Source of the DNA: JACIYW01 sp014359745
Lineage (GTDB): Bacteria > Pseudomonadota > Alphaproteobacteria > Rhodobacterales > Rhodobacteraceae
Length of the DNA stretch: 23,700 nucleotides
NCBI GenBank assembly: GCA_050433985.1
Contig: JBNPWE010000030.1
Coordinates: forward strand, 1-23,700
Reading direction: 5' to 3'
Program-made: the position numbers and the translations under genes
Shown here: piece by piece, positions 6,550-13,409 of the stretch
Layout of the letters: every line of letters begins with the position of its first letter
Position numbering within the stretch: position 1 is the stretch's first letter
The notes under the pieces: model-generated
Told to the model about the DNA's origin: nothing
Seen by the model: the letters and a program-made list of their open reading frames with translations, nothing else
The model's database searches: none

Positions 6550-7716
6550 ATGAGTGAACCGATCAAGGATGTTGCTGCAACGCTGTTGCTGCCAGAACGC
6601 AAAAGCGCGACCTTCATCACCGAGGTCAGCGCCGCGATTAACGATCACCTGTGCGCGTTGGGGCACGTCGTTCACAACATTTCCGCCTCGGGCCGCCATC
6701 TGGCCCGGTTCGATCTGGCCGGCGCGCAGATCGTCGTCGCCTATTGCGGCGCGCCTGTCACCCCGGCGGAATACCGCCGCTACCTGCGGCCGGCCAAGCG
6801 CGACAGCTTCAGCGATGACGAGGCGCTGGCGCAGCTTTCCATCCATCGATCCTGCTTGATCCTGTCGGCCAAGCCAAAGGCGCTGCCCGGATATCCCGCC
6901 CCGTCCCTGACCGAGATCGAGGCGCTGATGCATCAGCTGATCACCGGCCTGCACCAGACCATCAACATCCGCCTGGTGCTTTGGGGCCAGACAGGCATCC
7001 TTTACACCGAAGGCGAATTCGCCGAAGTCGTCGCCCGCAGCGCGGCCGCAAAATCGCCCACCCCGATCCGCGCGATGGCAACCACTGCGGCAACCACTGC
7101 GGCAACCACCGCAGACAAGGAACCCGCGCCGCTTGTCGATCTGTTCGCAGAATCAGACGCGCAATACGCCATGGCCGAACCCGCGCCCGCGCCGTACATC
7201 GCCGATACGGCGGCCAGTGAAGGCCCGATCGCCGACTCCACCGGCCCCGGCCTTTTCGCCCAGAATGTCATGGATATCTGCCGACTGCACGATCGGCTTG
7301 ACGGCAATCTGGCACAGATCCGCCGCATCCGGCCCAACCCGCCGCGCCCCAGGGAAGCGGCCCCCTTCACCAATGCCGATTTCGAACCGATGGTGGTCGC
7401 CAACGACACGCCCGACCTGCCGTCGCCCAAAGCCTCGCAGGCCGAACGTATTCGCAAGGCCCTTTATCCCGAAGAGATCGCGGTCCAACCGGCCCTGTCA
7501 CCCAGGGACCGGCCACTGGAACACCGGCTGGCGATCTATACGCTCAACACCACACTTCTGGTGATCTCGCTGCCGGTAGGCGCCGCGATGCTGACCTATA
7601 ACGCCCTTGGCCGCGAAAGCCTGACCAACACCGCCCGCGCCATGGCGATCACCGGGGTCGGCATCTTCTATAGCCAGTTGCCGATTGCGCAGAAGCTTCT
7701 GGCGCTGGTCATGTAG
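6550..7716 (+). CDS. Hypothetical protein with two C-terminal membrane helices
   Basis: The 388-residue product is not one I recognise. The start at 6550 is chosen because TGAGG (6539-6543) is well spaced from it; an in-frame ATG at 6538 has no such site. Residues ~1-165 form a folded-looking alpha/beta region with conserved-looking patches HNISASGRHLARFDLAG, VAYCGAPVTPAEYRRYLRP and NIRLVLWGQTGILYTEGEF. A disordered Ala/Thr/Pro-rich linker follows (~170-320), including a TTAATTAATT run from a 12-bp tandem repeat at 7078-7113. The C-terminus carries two hydrophobic helices (about 326-348 and 360-386), so it is likely tail-anchored with the N-terminal domain in the cytoplasm. It lies between alkB and the hydrolase-OsmC gene, all on the same strand but with 110-240 bp gaps. 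A role cannot be given. Confidence 0.8.
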   Translation: MSEPIKDVAATLLLPERKSATFITEVSAAINDHLCALGHVVHNISASGRHLARFDLAGAQIVVAYCGAPVTPAEYRRYLRPAKRDSFSDDEALAQLSIHRSCLILSAKPKALPGYPAPSLTEIEALMHQLITGLHQTINIRLVLWGQTGILYTEGEFAEVVARSAAAKSPTPIRAMATTAATTAATTADKEPAPLVDLFAESDAQYAMAEPAPAPYIADTAASEGPIADSTGPGLFAQNVMDICRLHDRLDGNLAQIRRIRPNPPRPREAAPFTNADFEPMVVANDTPDLPSPKASQAERIRKALYPEEIAVQPALSPRDRPLEHRLAIYTLNTTLLVISLPVGAAMLTYNALGRESLTNTARAMAITGVGIFYSQLPIAQKLLALVM

Positions 7717-7831
7717 GGAGTAGGGATCCGTTTCACCACGTCACCATCGCGTGACGCGGCTGGCAGGGTCATTGCAGGCGCGGGCCAGCCGTTGCAGTTT
7801 GACCCGGTCAGAAGCGGCAGGGGGGCAGCGG

Positions 7832-9052
7832 ATGCCAACGGAAAAATTCTCGTTCAGGGGCCATGACGGCGGCGCATTGGATGCGCGGCTTGATCTGCCC
7901 GACGGGCCGGTGATGGCCACGGCGCTGTTTGCGCATTGCTTTACCTGCGGCAAGGATATCGCCGCGGCGCGGCGCATCGCCAAACGGCTGAGCGTGGCGG
8001 GGCTGGCGGTGCTGCGGTTCGATTTCACCGGGCTGGGGCATTCGGAAGGCGAATTCGAGAATACCACCTTTACCTCGAACGTGGACGACCTGCGCGCGGC
8101 GGCCAGCGCGCTGGCGGATCGCGGCATGGCGCCCGCGCTGATCATCGGCCATTCGCTGGGCGGGGCGGCGGTTTTGCGCGCGGCGGGGCAGATCCCGTCG
8201 GCCAAGGCGGTGGTGACCATCGGCGCGCCCTTTGATCCGGGGCATGTGACGCATAATTTCGGTGACGCGCTGGAAAAGATAACCAGCGACGGCGTGGCCG
8301 AGGTGGATCTGGGTGGCCGCCCGTTTCGTATCGGGCGCGATTTCATCGAGGATGTGGGCGCGGCCCGGCTTGGCCCCGATATCGGTGCGCTGAAGATGGC
8401 GCTTTTGGTGATGCACGCGCCGCGCGACACCGTGGTGGGGATCGAGAACGCCACCGAGATTTTCAAGGCGGCAAAGCATCCCAAAAGCTTTGTCACCCTC
8501 GACAGTGCCGACCATCTGATTTCCAGGGCCGCGGATGCCGAATATGCCGCCGACGTGATCTGCGCCTGGGCGCAACGCTATCTGGACATGCGCCGCCCCG
8601 CCCCGCCGCCCGGCGTGCCCGAAGGCGTGGTGCGTGTGGCGGAGGCCGATGCGGGCGGGTTCCTGCAGGATGTGATGGCCGGGCCGAAACATCACACCCG
8701 CGCCGATGAACCCGAAACCTATGGCGGCACCGACCGGGGCATGACGCCCTATCAGTTTCTGGCCGCCGGGCTGGGCGCCTGCACGGCGATGACCATCCGT
8801 ATGTATGCGCGGCGCAAGAAATGGCCGCTGGCCCATGTGCAGGTCGATGTGACCCATGACAAGGTGCATGCGCAGGACTGCAAGGATTGCGCCGATACTG
8901 GCGCAAAGATCGACGCCTTTCGCCGGGAAATCCGTCTGGACGGCGATCTGGACGAAGACCAGCGCGCGCGGCTGACAGAGATTGCCGATCGCTGCCCGGT
9001 GCATCGCACGCTCGAGGCCGAGGCGCGGATCGAGACGGTGCTGGTGAAGTGA
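7832..9052 (+). CDS. Alpha/beta-hydrolase and OsmC fusion protein
   Basis: The 406-residue protein joins two enzymes. Residues ~1-255 are an alpha/beta hydrolase: nucleophile elbow GHSLGG with Ser108, acid in HAPRDT (Asp199 region) and His228 in DSADHLIS; the HCFTC segment at 35-39 would form the oxyanion region. Residues ~265-406 are an OsmC/Ohr-type domain with the redox cysteine pair Cys317 (LGACTAMT) and Cys388 (DRCPVHRTL), plus a CKDC at 350-353. OsmC proteins reduce organic hydroperoxides with thiol cofactors. The fusion is a known architecture annotated as bifunctional hydrolase/OsmC; the natural substrate is not established to my knowledge. The ATG at 7832 follows AGGGGGG; an upstream in-frame GTG at 7751 has no site. 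It is cytoplasmic. Confidence 0.93.
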   Translation: MPTEKFSFRGHDGGALDARLDLPDGPVMATALFAHCFTCGKDIAAARRIAKRLSVAGLAVLRFDFTGLGHSEGEFENTTFTSNVDDLRAAASALADRGMAPALIIGHSLGGAAVLRAAGQIPSAKAVVTIGAPFDPGHVTHNFGDALEKITSDGVAEVDLGGRPFRIGRDFIEDVGAARLGPDIGALKMALLVMHAPRDTVVGIENATEIFKAAKHPKSFVTLDSADHLISRAADAEYAADVICAWAQRYLDMRRPAPPPGVPEGVVRVAEADAGGFLQDVMAGPKHHTRADEPETYGGTDRGMTPYQFLAAGLGACTAMTIRMYARRKKWPLAHVQVDVTHDKVHAQDCKDCADTGAKIDAFRREIRLDGDLDEDQRARLTEIADRCPVHRTLEAEARIETVLVK

Positions 9053-9077
9053 CCCAACCGGGGCGCGGATTGATATC

Positions 9078-9203
9078 TGCGCCTCCGGCGGGAGTATTTG
9101 GACCAAGATGAAGCCGCCGGTGCGGTTTTGTCACGAGGATCTGCGGCGGGCGCGCGGGGTGGAGAGATGCGCCTCCGGCGGGAGTATTTGGGTCGAGAGG
9201 ATG
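9078..9203. repeat. Two direct copies of the GAGTATTT intergenic repeat core
   Basis: Positions 9078-9100 and 9168-9190 are identical over 23 bases (TGCGCCTCCGGCGG followed by GAGTATTTG) and lie exactly 90 bp apart. After the first copy the sequence continues GACCAAGATGAAG (to 9113); after the second it has a diverged GGTCGAGAGGATG (to 9203). The same core occurs at 17788, 21110, 21148 and 22206. The copies fill the gap between the convergent hydrolase-OsmC and DUF2783 genes. No protein-coding signal is seen here. Confidence 0.85.
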
Positions 9204-9213
9204 GGGGCGGCGG

Positions 9214-9399
9214 TTATTTTCGGGCCAGCGCCAGCGCCGCTTCGATCACCGCCGGATCGCCGATATGGTTGCACAGGATCAGGATCAGTTCGGCGTTGAG
9301 CGCCTGGCTTTGGTCGGGCGACAGGCCTTTGTGGGCGGCGAGAAGCCTGGCGTAGAAGCCATCGGGATCGGGAAGGTTCGGTTCAGTGATCAGGGTCAT
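9214..9399 (-). CDS. DUF2783 protein, candidate small coupling subunit of the flavin hydroxylase
   Basis: This 61-residue protein begins MTLITEPNLPDPDGFYARLLAAHKGLS and continues SQALNAELILILCNHIGDPAVIEAALALARK. It matches the DUF2783 family as I remember it, which is found beside FAD hydroxylase genes. Its ATG overlaps the stop of the hydroxylase gene by 4 bp (ATGA, 9396-9399) and has a GGAGGGA site, so the two are translationally coupled. In P. putida the homogentisate-forming 3-hydroxyphenylacetate hydroxylase consists of a flavoprotein MhaA and a ~6.5-kDa coupling protein MhaB. The size, order and homogentisate context here match that pair, so I infer an MhaB-like role; direct sequence similarity to MhaB was not tested. 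It is the last gene of the cluster. Confidence 0.85.
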   Translation of the reverse strand: MTLITEPNLPDPDGFYARLLAAHKGLSPDQSQALNAELILILCNHIGDPAVIEAALALARK

Positions 9400-10952
9400 G
9401 CCCGTCCCTCCAGAATGGTGGTGATCGTGCTGGTGATGGTGCCCGGATCGGGCTGGCCCGCCCAGCGCGCCGCGACCACCTGATCGGGGCGGATCAGATA
9501 GGTGGCGGCGGCCATGTCGCCCAGATAGCGGGCGCGGATATGGTCGTTCATCTTTGCGCGCAGAACCGGCAGGCCGACATCGGGGTCGTCAACATCGCCG
9601 ACCGCAAGAAGCTGCATCTCGCGGCCAAGCCGGTCGATCAGCCAGCCCTTGCCCTGCGGCGCGTCGGGGGCCACCCTGCCGGGGGCGCTGGCGGCGGGCA
9701 GGCGCGGATCGTCGGGCCCGTTGAGCGGATAGGTGCAGGGGGTGGACAGGCGCCCCGAATTGACCAGTTTGCGCGCGAACGGGGCCTTGGCGGCGAGGCT
9801 GAGTACGGCGTTACGAAACGCGGTTTCCACCCCCTCGGCGGGGGTGATGAAGCGGGTGGATTGCGATGAATGGCGGATGTTTTCATCGGTGGCGAAGCTG
9901 CGTTCCGTTTCATAGGTGTCGAGCAGCGAGGGCGCCGCCCGGCCCTGAAGGACGGCGGCGAGTTTCCAGCCAAGGTTATCGACATCCTGAAGACCGGCAT
10001 TGCCGCCGCGCGCGCCGAAGGGCGAGACGAGGTGGGCGGAATCGCCCACAAAGATCGTGCGGCCATGCACAAACCGGGCCAGCCTGCGGCACTGGAACGT
10101 ATAGATCGACACCCAGTCAAGGCGGAAATCATCATGGCCGACCAGCCGCGCGATACGCGGGCGCACCTTTTCGGGTTTCTTTTCCGCCTCCGGGTCGGCA
10201 TCCCAGCCGAGTTGCAGGTCGATGCGGTAGATATTGTCGGGCTGTTTGTGCAAAAGCGCCGACTGGCCCGGATGGAAGGGCGGCGCGAACCAGAAGCGGC
10301 GATCCGGGGGGTAATCGGCCTGCATTTCTATATCGGCGATCAGGAAGCGTTCCTCGAACAGCTCCCCTTCGAAATCGAGGCCGAGCATGGCGCGCACCGG
10401 CGAACGCGCGCCGTCGCAGGCCAGCACATACGCGGCGCGCAGGCCGTAATCGCCATCCGGTGTGCGGATGCTGACATGGGCGGTGTCTTCGGTCTGATCA
10501 ATGGCGATCACCTCGTTCTTGAAGCGCAGGTCGATCAGCGGGTTGGCGAGGGCCTGTTCGATCAGGTATTCCTCGACGTAATATTGCTGAAGGTTGATGA
10601 AGGCCGGCATCTTGTGGCCGTCTTCGGGCAGCAGATCGACGGTGAACACCTCTGTATCGCGGTGATAGGTGCGCCCGACCTTCCAGGTGACGCCTTTCTC
10701 AACAGCTTTCGCGCCGATGCCGAGGCGGTCAAAGATTTCAAGGCTGCGTTTGGACCAGCAGATCGCGCGGCTGCCGACTGACACCACGTTGTTGTCGTCA
10801 AGGATCACCGAAGCCGTGCCGTGGTTTGCCAGTTCCAGCGCCATGGCCAGGCCCACCGGACCCGCGCCGACGATGATCACCTTGTGGGGGTCTTCGGGCG
10901 TGGTCAGGCCCTTTGGCGGGGTGTAGGGATAGGGGCGGTAATCATAGGGCAT
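9396..10952 (-). CDS. FAD-dependent class-A aromatic hydroxylase (MhaA-like)
   Basis: The 518-residue flavoprotein monooxygenase has the three marks of the PHBH/PheA group: the dinucleotide fold VIIVGAGPVGLAMALELANHG (25-45), the DG motif VLACDGARSPVRAMLG (~176-191), and the GD motif FVGDSAHLVSPFGARGGNAG (301-320) with NLGWKLA after it. Such enzymes use NAD(P)H and O2 to hydroxylate a phenol ring. The C-terminal ~130 residues resemble the thioredoxin-like tail of MhpA/PheA proteins. Its place downstream of hmgA and fumarylacetoacetase and its coupling to the DUF2783 gene suggest that the product enters the homogentisate pathway, possibly homogentisate itself from 3-hydroxyphenylacetate; the substrate is inference. 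The ATG at 10950-10952 follows an AAAGGATG site. Confidence 0.9.
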   Translation of the reverse strand: MPYDYRPYPYTPPKGLTTPEDPHKVIIVGAGPVGLAMALELANHGTASVILDDNNVVSVGSRAICWSKRSLEIFDRLGIGAKAVEKGVTWKVGRTYHRDTEVFTVDLLPEDGHKMPAFINLQQYYVEEYLIEQALANPLIDLRFKNEVIAIDQTEDTAHVSIRTPDGDYGLRAAYVLACDGARSPVRAMLGLDFEGELFEERFLIADIEMQADYPPDRRFWFAPPFHPGQSALLHKQPDNIYRIDLQLGWDADPEAEKKPEKVRPRIARLVGHDDFRLDWVSIYTFQCRRLARFVHGRTIFVGDSAHLVSPFGARGGNAGLQDVDNLGWKLAAVLQGRAAPSLLDTYETERSFATDENIRHSSQSTRFITPAEGVETAFRNAVLSLAAKAPFARKLVNSGRLSTPCTYPLNGPDDPRLPAASAPGRVAPDAPQGKGWLIDRLGREMQLLAVGDVDDPDVGLPVLRAKMNDHIRARYLGDMAAATYLIRPDQVVAARWAGQPDPGTITSTITTILEGRA

Positions 10953-10984
10953 GGTGCATCCTTTTCGCGGGCCGGATCATGCGG

Positions 10985-11009
10985 CAACCGGGGGGGGCAC
11001 CCCCGGTTG
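10985..11009. other. GC-rich hairpin between two cluster genes
   Basis: A perfect 10-bp inverted repeat (CAACCGGGGG / CCCCCGGTTG) with a 5-base loop lies between the stop of the MBL gene (11017) and the start of the flavin hydroxylase (10952). There is no T-tract after it in the reading direction, so it is unlikely to be a full terminator. It could attenuate transcription or stabilise the upstream mRNA. Similar GC hairpins occur in other gaps of this cluster. Confidence 0.6.
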
Positions 11010-11016
11010 GGGGTGG

Positions 11017-11967
11017 TCAGCCTTGCAATGCCTCCCACATCTCGCGGTCGCGTTCGGCCGTCCAGATGCGGGGGGTGTCGATGCCGCGCGCCTCGTCATG
11101 GGCGCGGGCGACGTTGAAGGGCAGGCAGTGTTCGTAGATCGCGTAATCGGCGAATTTCGGATCGCATTCGGCGCGCACCGCGTCCCAGACATCTTTCAGG
11201 CTGCCGCCCCTGGCCGCGACCTTTTGCGCCGGGCGGAAGGTGCTGTCGATGAAATCGGCGGTGTTGGCGATGGCCTCGGCCACCATGTCGCGGCCCACCA
11301 GCGCATCGCCGCGCCCCGGCGCGATGGCCACCGGATCGAAGCCCGCGATATTGGCCAGGGTTTCCGGCCAGTCCTGAAAATGGCCGTCGCCGCAATAGCA
11401 GGCCGAATGATATTCAACGATATCGCCGGTGAACATCACCTCGGCATCGGGCACCCAGACCACGGCATCGCCCGCCGTATGGGCGCGGCCCAGATGCATG
11501 ATGTCGATGCGGCGTTTGCCCAGATAGACGGTCATGCGGTCATTGAAGGTGGTGGTGGGGTAGGTAAGGCCGGGGATGCTTTCATGCCCCTGGAACAGGC
11601 GCGGAAACCGGCCGAATTCGCTGTCCCAGTCTTCCTGACCGCGTTCCACCACCATGGCGCGGGCCACATCCGACATGATAACCTCGCGCGCGCCGTAAGC
11701 CGAGGCGCCAAGCACGCGCACCGCGTGGTAATGGGTCAGCATCAGGTGGGTGATCGGCTTGTCGGTCACTTCACGGATATGGGCGATCACCTTTTCGGCC
11801 AGGCGCGGGGTTGCCTGCGCCTCGATCACCATCACGCTGTCATCGCCGATGATGACGCCGGAATTGGGATCCCCTTCGGCGGTGAAGGCGTAAAGCCCCT
11901 CTCCCACCTCGGTAAAGCTGGTTTTCTTGTCGGTCATGTCGCCTTGCGATGCGAAAGCCTTTGCCAT
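11017..11967 (-). CDS. MBL-fold metallo-hydrolase-like protein with incomplete metal site
   Basis: The 316-residue protein has the beta-lactamase-like fold order: VGEGLYAFTAEGDPNSGVIIGDDSVMVIEA near the N-terminus, LMLTHYHAVR (76-84), LGRAHTAGD with His163, and VMFTGDIVEY with Asp182. In the usual HxHxDH motif the last Asp and His are replaced by Val83 and Arg84, while His79, His81, His163 and Asp182 remain. Site one could still bind metal; site two is likely lost. The ATG at 11965-11967 has a GGAG site 8 bases upstream. Its place between fumarylacetoacetase and the aromatic hydroxylase ties it to the same pathway, but no step in the classical homogentisate route needs such an enzyme. A lactone or thioester hydrolase role is possible and unproven. 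It is cytoplasmic. Confidence 0.85.
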   Translation of the reverse strand: MAKAFASQGDMTDKKTSFTEVGEGLYAFTAEGDPNSGVIIGDDSVMVIEAQATPRLAEKVIAHIREVTDKPITHLMLTHYHAVRVLGASAYGAREVIMSDVARAMVVERGQEDWDSEFGRFPRLFQGHESIPGLTYPTTTFNDRMTVYLGKRRIDIMHLGRAHTAGDAVVWVPDAEVMFTGDIVEYHSACYCGDGHFQDWPETLANIAGFDPVAIAPGRGDALVGRDMVAEAIANTADFIDSTFRPAQKVAARGGSLKDVWDAVRAECDPKFADYAIYEHCLPFNVARAHDEARGIDTPRIWTAERDREMWEALQG

Positions 11968-12018
11968 TTTCGTCTCCGTTGCCCGCTGGGGGTGTTTGAT
12001 TTCGGGGAGTGGGGTGGC

Positions 12019-13305
12019 CTATTTCGCCCAATCGGGCACGTCCGGCGCGGGCAGAACCCGCCCCACGGCACTGCCAAAGCCGATGCGATAGCCTTCCCCA
12101 AGCGCAGCACCGCGCAGGGTGACGATATCGCCATCCTCGACGAAGGACCGGGTTTCGCCGCTGTCCAGCGTCAGGGGTTCCTTGCCGCCCCAGGACAGTT
12201 CCAGAAGGCTGCCGCGATTGGGTTTTTGCGGGCCGGAAATGGTGCCCGATCCCAGCAGATCGCCCACCTGCATCGGGCAGCCGGATGTGGTGTGGTGGCA
12301 AAGCTGCTGCGCGGCGGAATAGTACATTTCCTTGTAGTTGGTGCGGGATATCACGGTTTCCTTCGCCGCGCCTTCGGGCTGCAATGCCACCTCCAGCGCG
12401 ATGTCGTAAAGCATAGGGCCGGGTTCGCGCAGATAGGGCAACAGCGGCACCTCGCGGGCGGGGGTGCTGGTGCGGAACGGTTCCAGCGCGGCGGCCGTCA
12501 CGATCCAGGGCGAGATGGTCGTGGCGGTCGCCTTGGCCTGAAAGGGCCCGAGCGGCTGATATTCCCAGGCCTGAATGTCGCGCGCCGACCAGTCGTTCAG
12601 CAGCACATAGCCAAAGATCATCGCATCCGCATCGGCCACCGATACCATCCCCTCGGACGGCTGGCCGACGATGGCGCCCATTTCCAGTTCGAAATCAAAG
12701 CGGCGGCAGGCGGCAAAGACCGGGGTGTCGGTGCCATGCGGTTTCAACTGCCCCAGCGGGCGGCGCACATCGGTGTTCGAGACAATGACCGACGAGGCGC
12801 GGCCGTTATAGCCGATGGGGATATGCAGCCAGTTGGGCGGCAGCGCGTTTTCGGGGCCGCGAAACATGGTACCCACATTGGTGGCGTGGTGCCGCCCGGC
12901 GTAAAAGTCGGTGTATTCGGCCACGGCAAAGGGCATGTGCAGCACCGCGCGCTCCATCGGGATCAGGGCGGCGGCGCGCAGATCGGGATCTTCGCGCAAC
13001 AGCGGGTTGCCGCCCTCGCGCAGCAAATCGGTGATTTCGGCGCGAAAGACCGCCCAGGCCTTTGGGCCTTCTTCCATGAAGATGTTCCAGAACGGCACGT
13101 CAAAGACGAAATCATCGCCGACGCCGATAATCCCCTCTTGTTCCAGATAGGTCACATCAAGGATCTGGTCACCAATGGCGATGCCGCAATGCGGATCGTT
13201 ATCATCGGTGTCAACGGTGGAAAACACCCCGTAGGGCAGGTTGTTGAGCGGAAAATCCGTATCAGGCGTGTTGGCGCTGACGATCCAGCTTTTGAGCAAC
13301 GGCAT
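12019..13305 (-). CDS. fahA: Fumarylacetoacetase
   Basis: This 428-residue enzyme cleaves fumarylacetoacetate to fumarate and acetoacetate, the last step of the homogentisate route. Active-site landmarks of the family are present: YTDFYAGRHHATNVG with Asp133 and the catalytic His140, FDFELEMGAIVG with Glu206 and Glu208, FGYVLLNDWSARDIQAWEY with Asp238, and Lys258 in FQAKATATTISPW. These correspond to the metal and base residues of mouse FAH with an offset of 5-7. The length agrees with the eukaryote-like full-length FAH class. The ATG at 13303-13305 is chosen over upstream in-frame codons because AAAGGAT lies just before it and homology starts there (MPLLKSWIVSAN). It is the second gene of the cluster. 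Confidence 0.96.
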   Translation of the reverse strand: MPLLKSWIVSANTPDTDFPLNNLPYGVFSTVDTDDNDPHCGIAIGDQILDVTYLEQEGIIGVGDDFVFDVPFWNIFMEEGPKAWAVFRAEITDLLREGGNPLLREDPDLRAAALIPMERAVLHMPFAVAEYTDFYAGRHHATNVGTMFRGPENALPPNWLHIPIGYNGRASSVIVSNTDVRRPLGQLKPHGTDTPVFAACRRFDFELEMGAIVGQPSEGMVSVADADAMIFGYVLLNDWSARDIQAWEYQPLGPFQAKATATTISPWIVTAAALEPFRTSTPAREVPLLPYLREPGPMLYDIALEVALQPEGAAKETVISRTNYKEMYYSAAQQLCHHTTSGCPMQVGDLLGSGTISGPQKPNRGSLLELSWGGKEPLTLDSGETRSFVEDGDIVTLRGAALGEGYRIGFGSAVGRVLPAPDVPDWAK

Positions 13306-13324
13306 GGGGGATCCTTTAGGTCGT

Positions 13325-13380
13325 GGTGGGGGTATCCCCCACCCTACACCGGTTTTGACGGGCGGGGACAACCCGCCCGT
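13325..13380. other. Pair of hairpins in the hmgA-fahA gap
   Basis: Two perfect inverted repeats lie side by side between the stop of hmgA (13410) and the start of fahA (13305). The first is GGTGGGGG-TAT-CCCCCACC (13325-13343). The second is ACGGGCGGG-GACAA-CCCGCCCGT (13358-13380). Neither is followed by a T-run. They may act as mRNA processing or stabilising stems, giving different levels of HmgA and the downstream enzymes. That role is inference. Confidence 0.65.
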
Positions 13381-13409
13381 GTTCATTTTGCCCGGTTATT
13401 CGCGGGACG

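Noticed and set aside
7808..9106. Minus-strand open frame of 432 codons opposite the hydrolase-OsmC gene
   Set aside because: It is an antisense shadow with no family pattern; the plus-strand product has both catalytic sites.
9078..9203. Possible CRISPR-like array in the region with repeats
   Set aside because: There are only two copies at a 90-bp spacing, no cas genes, and the same core is found singly in other gaps; this is a dispersed intergenic repeat.
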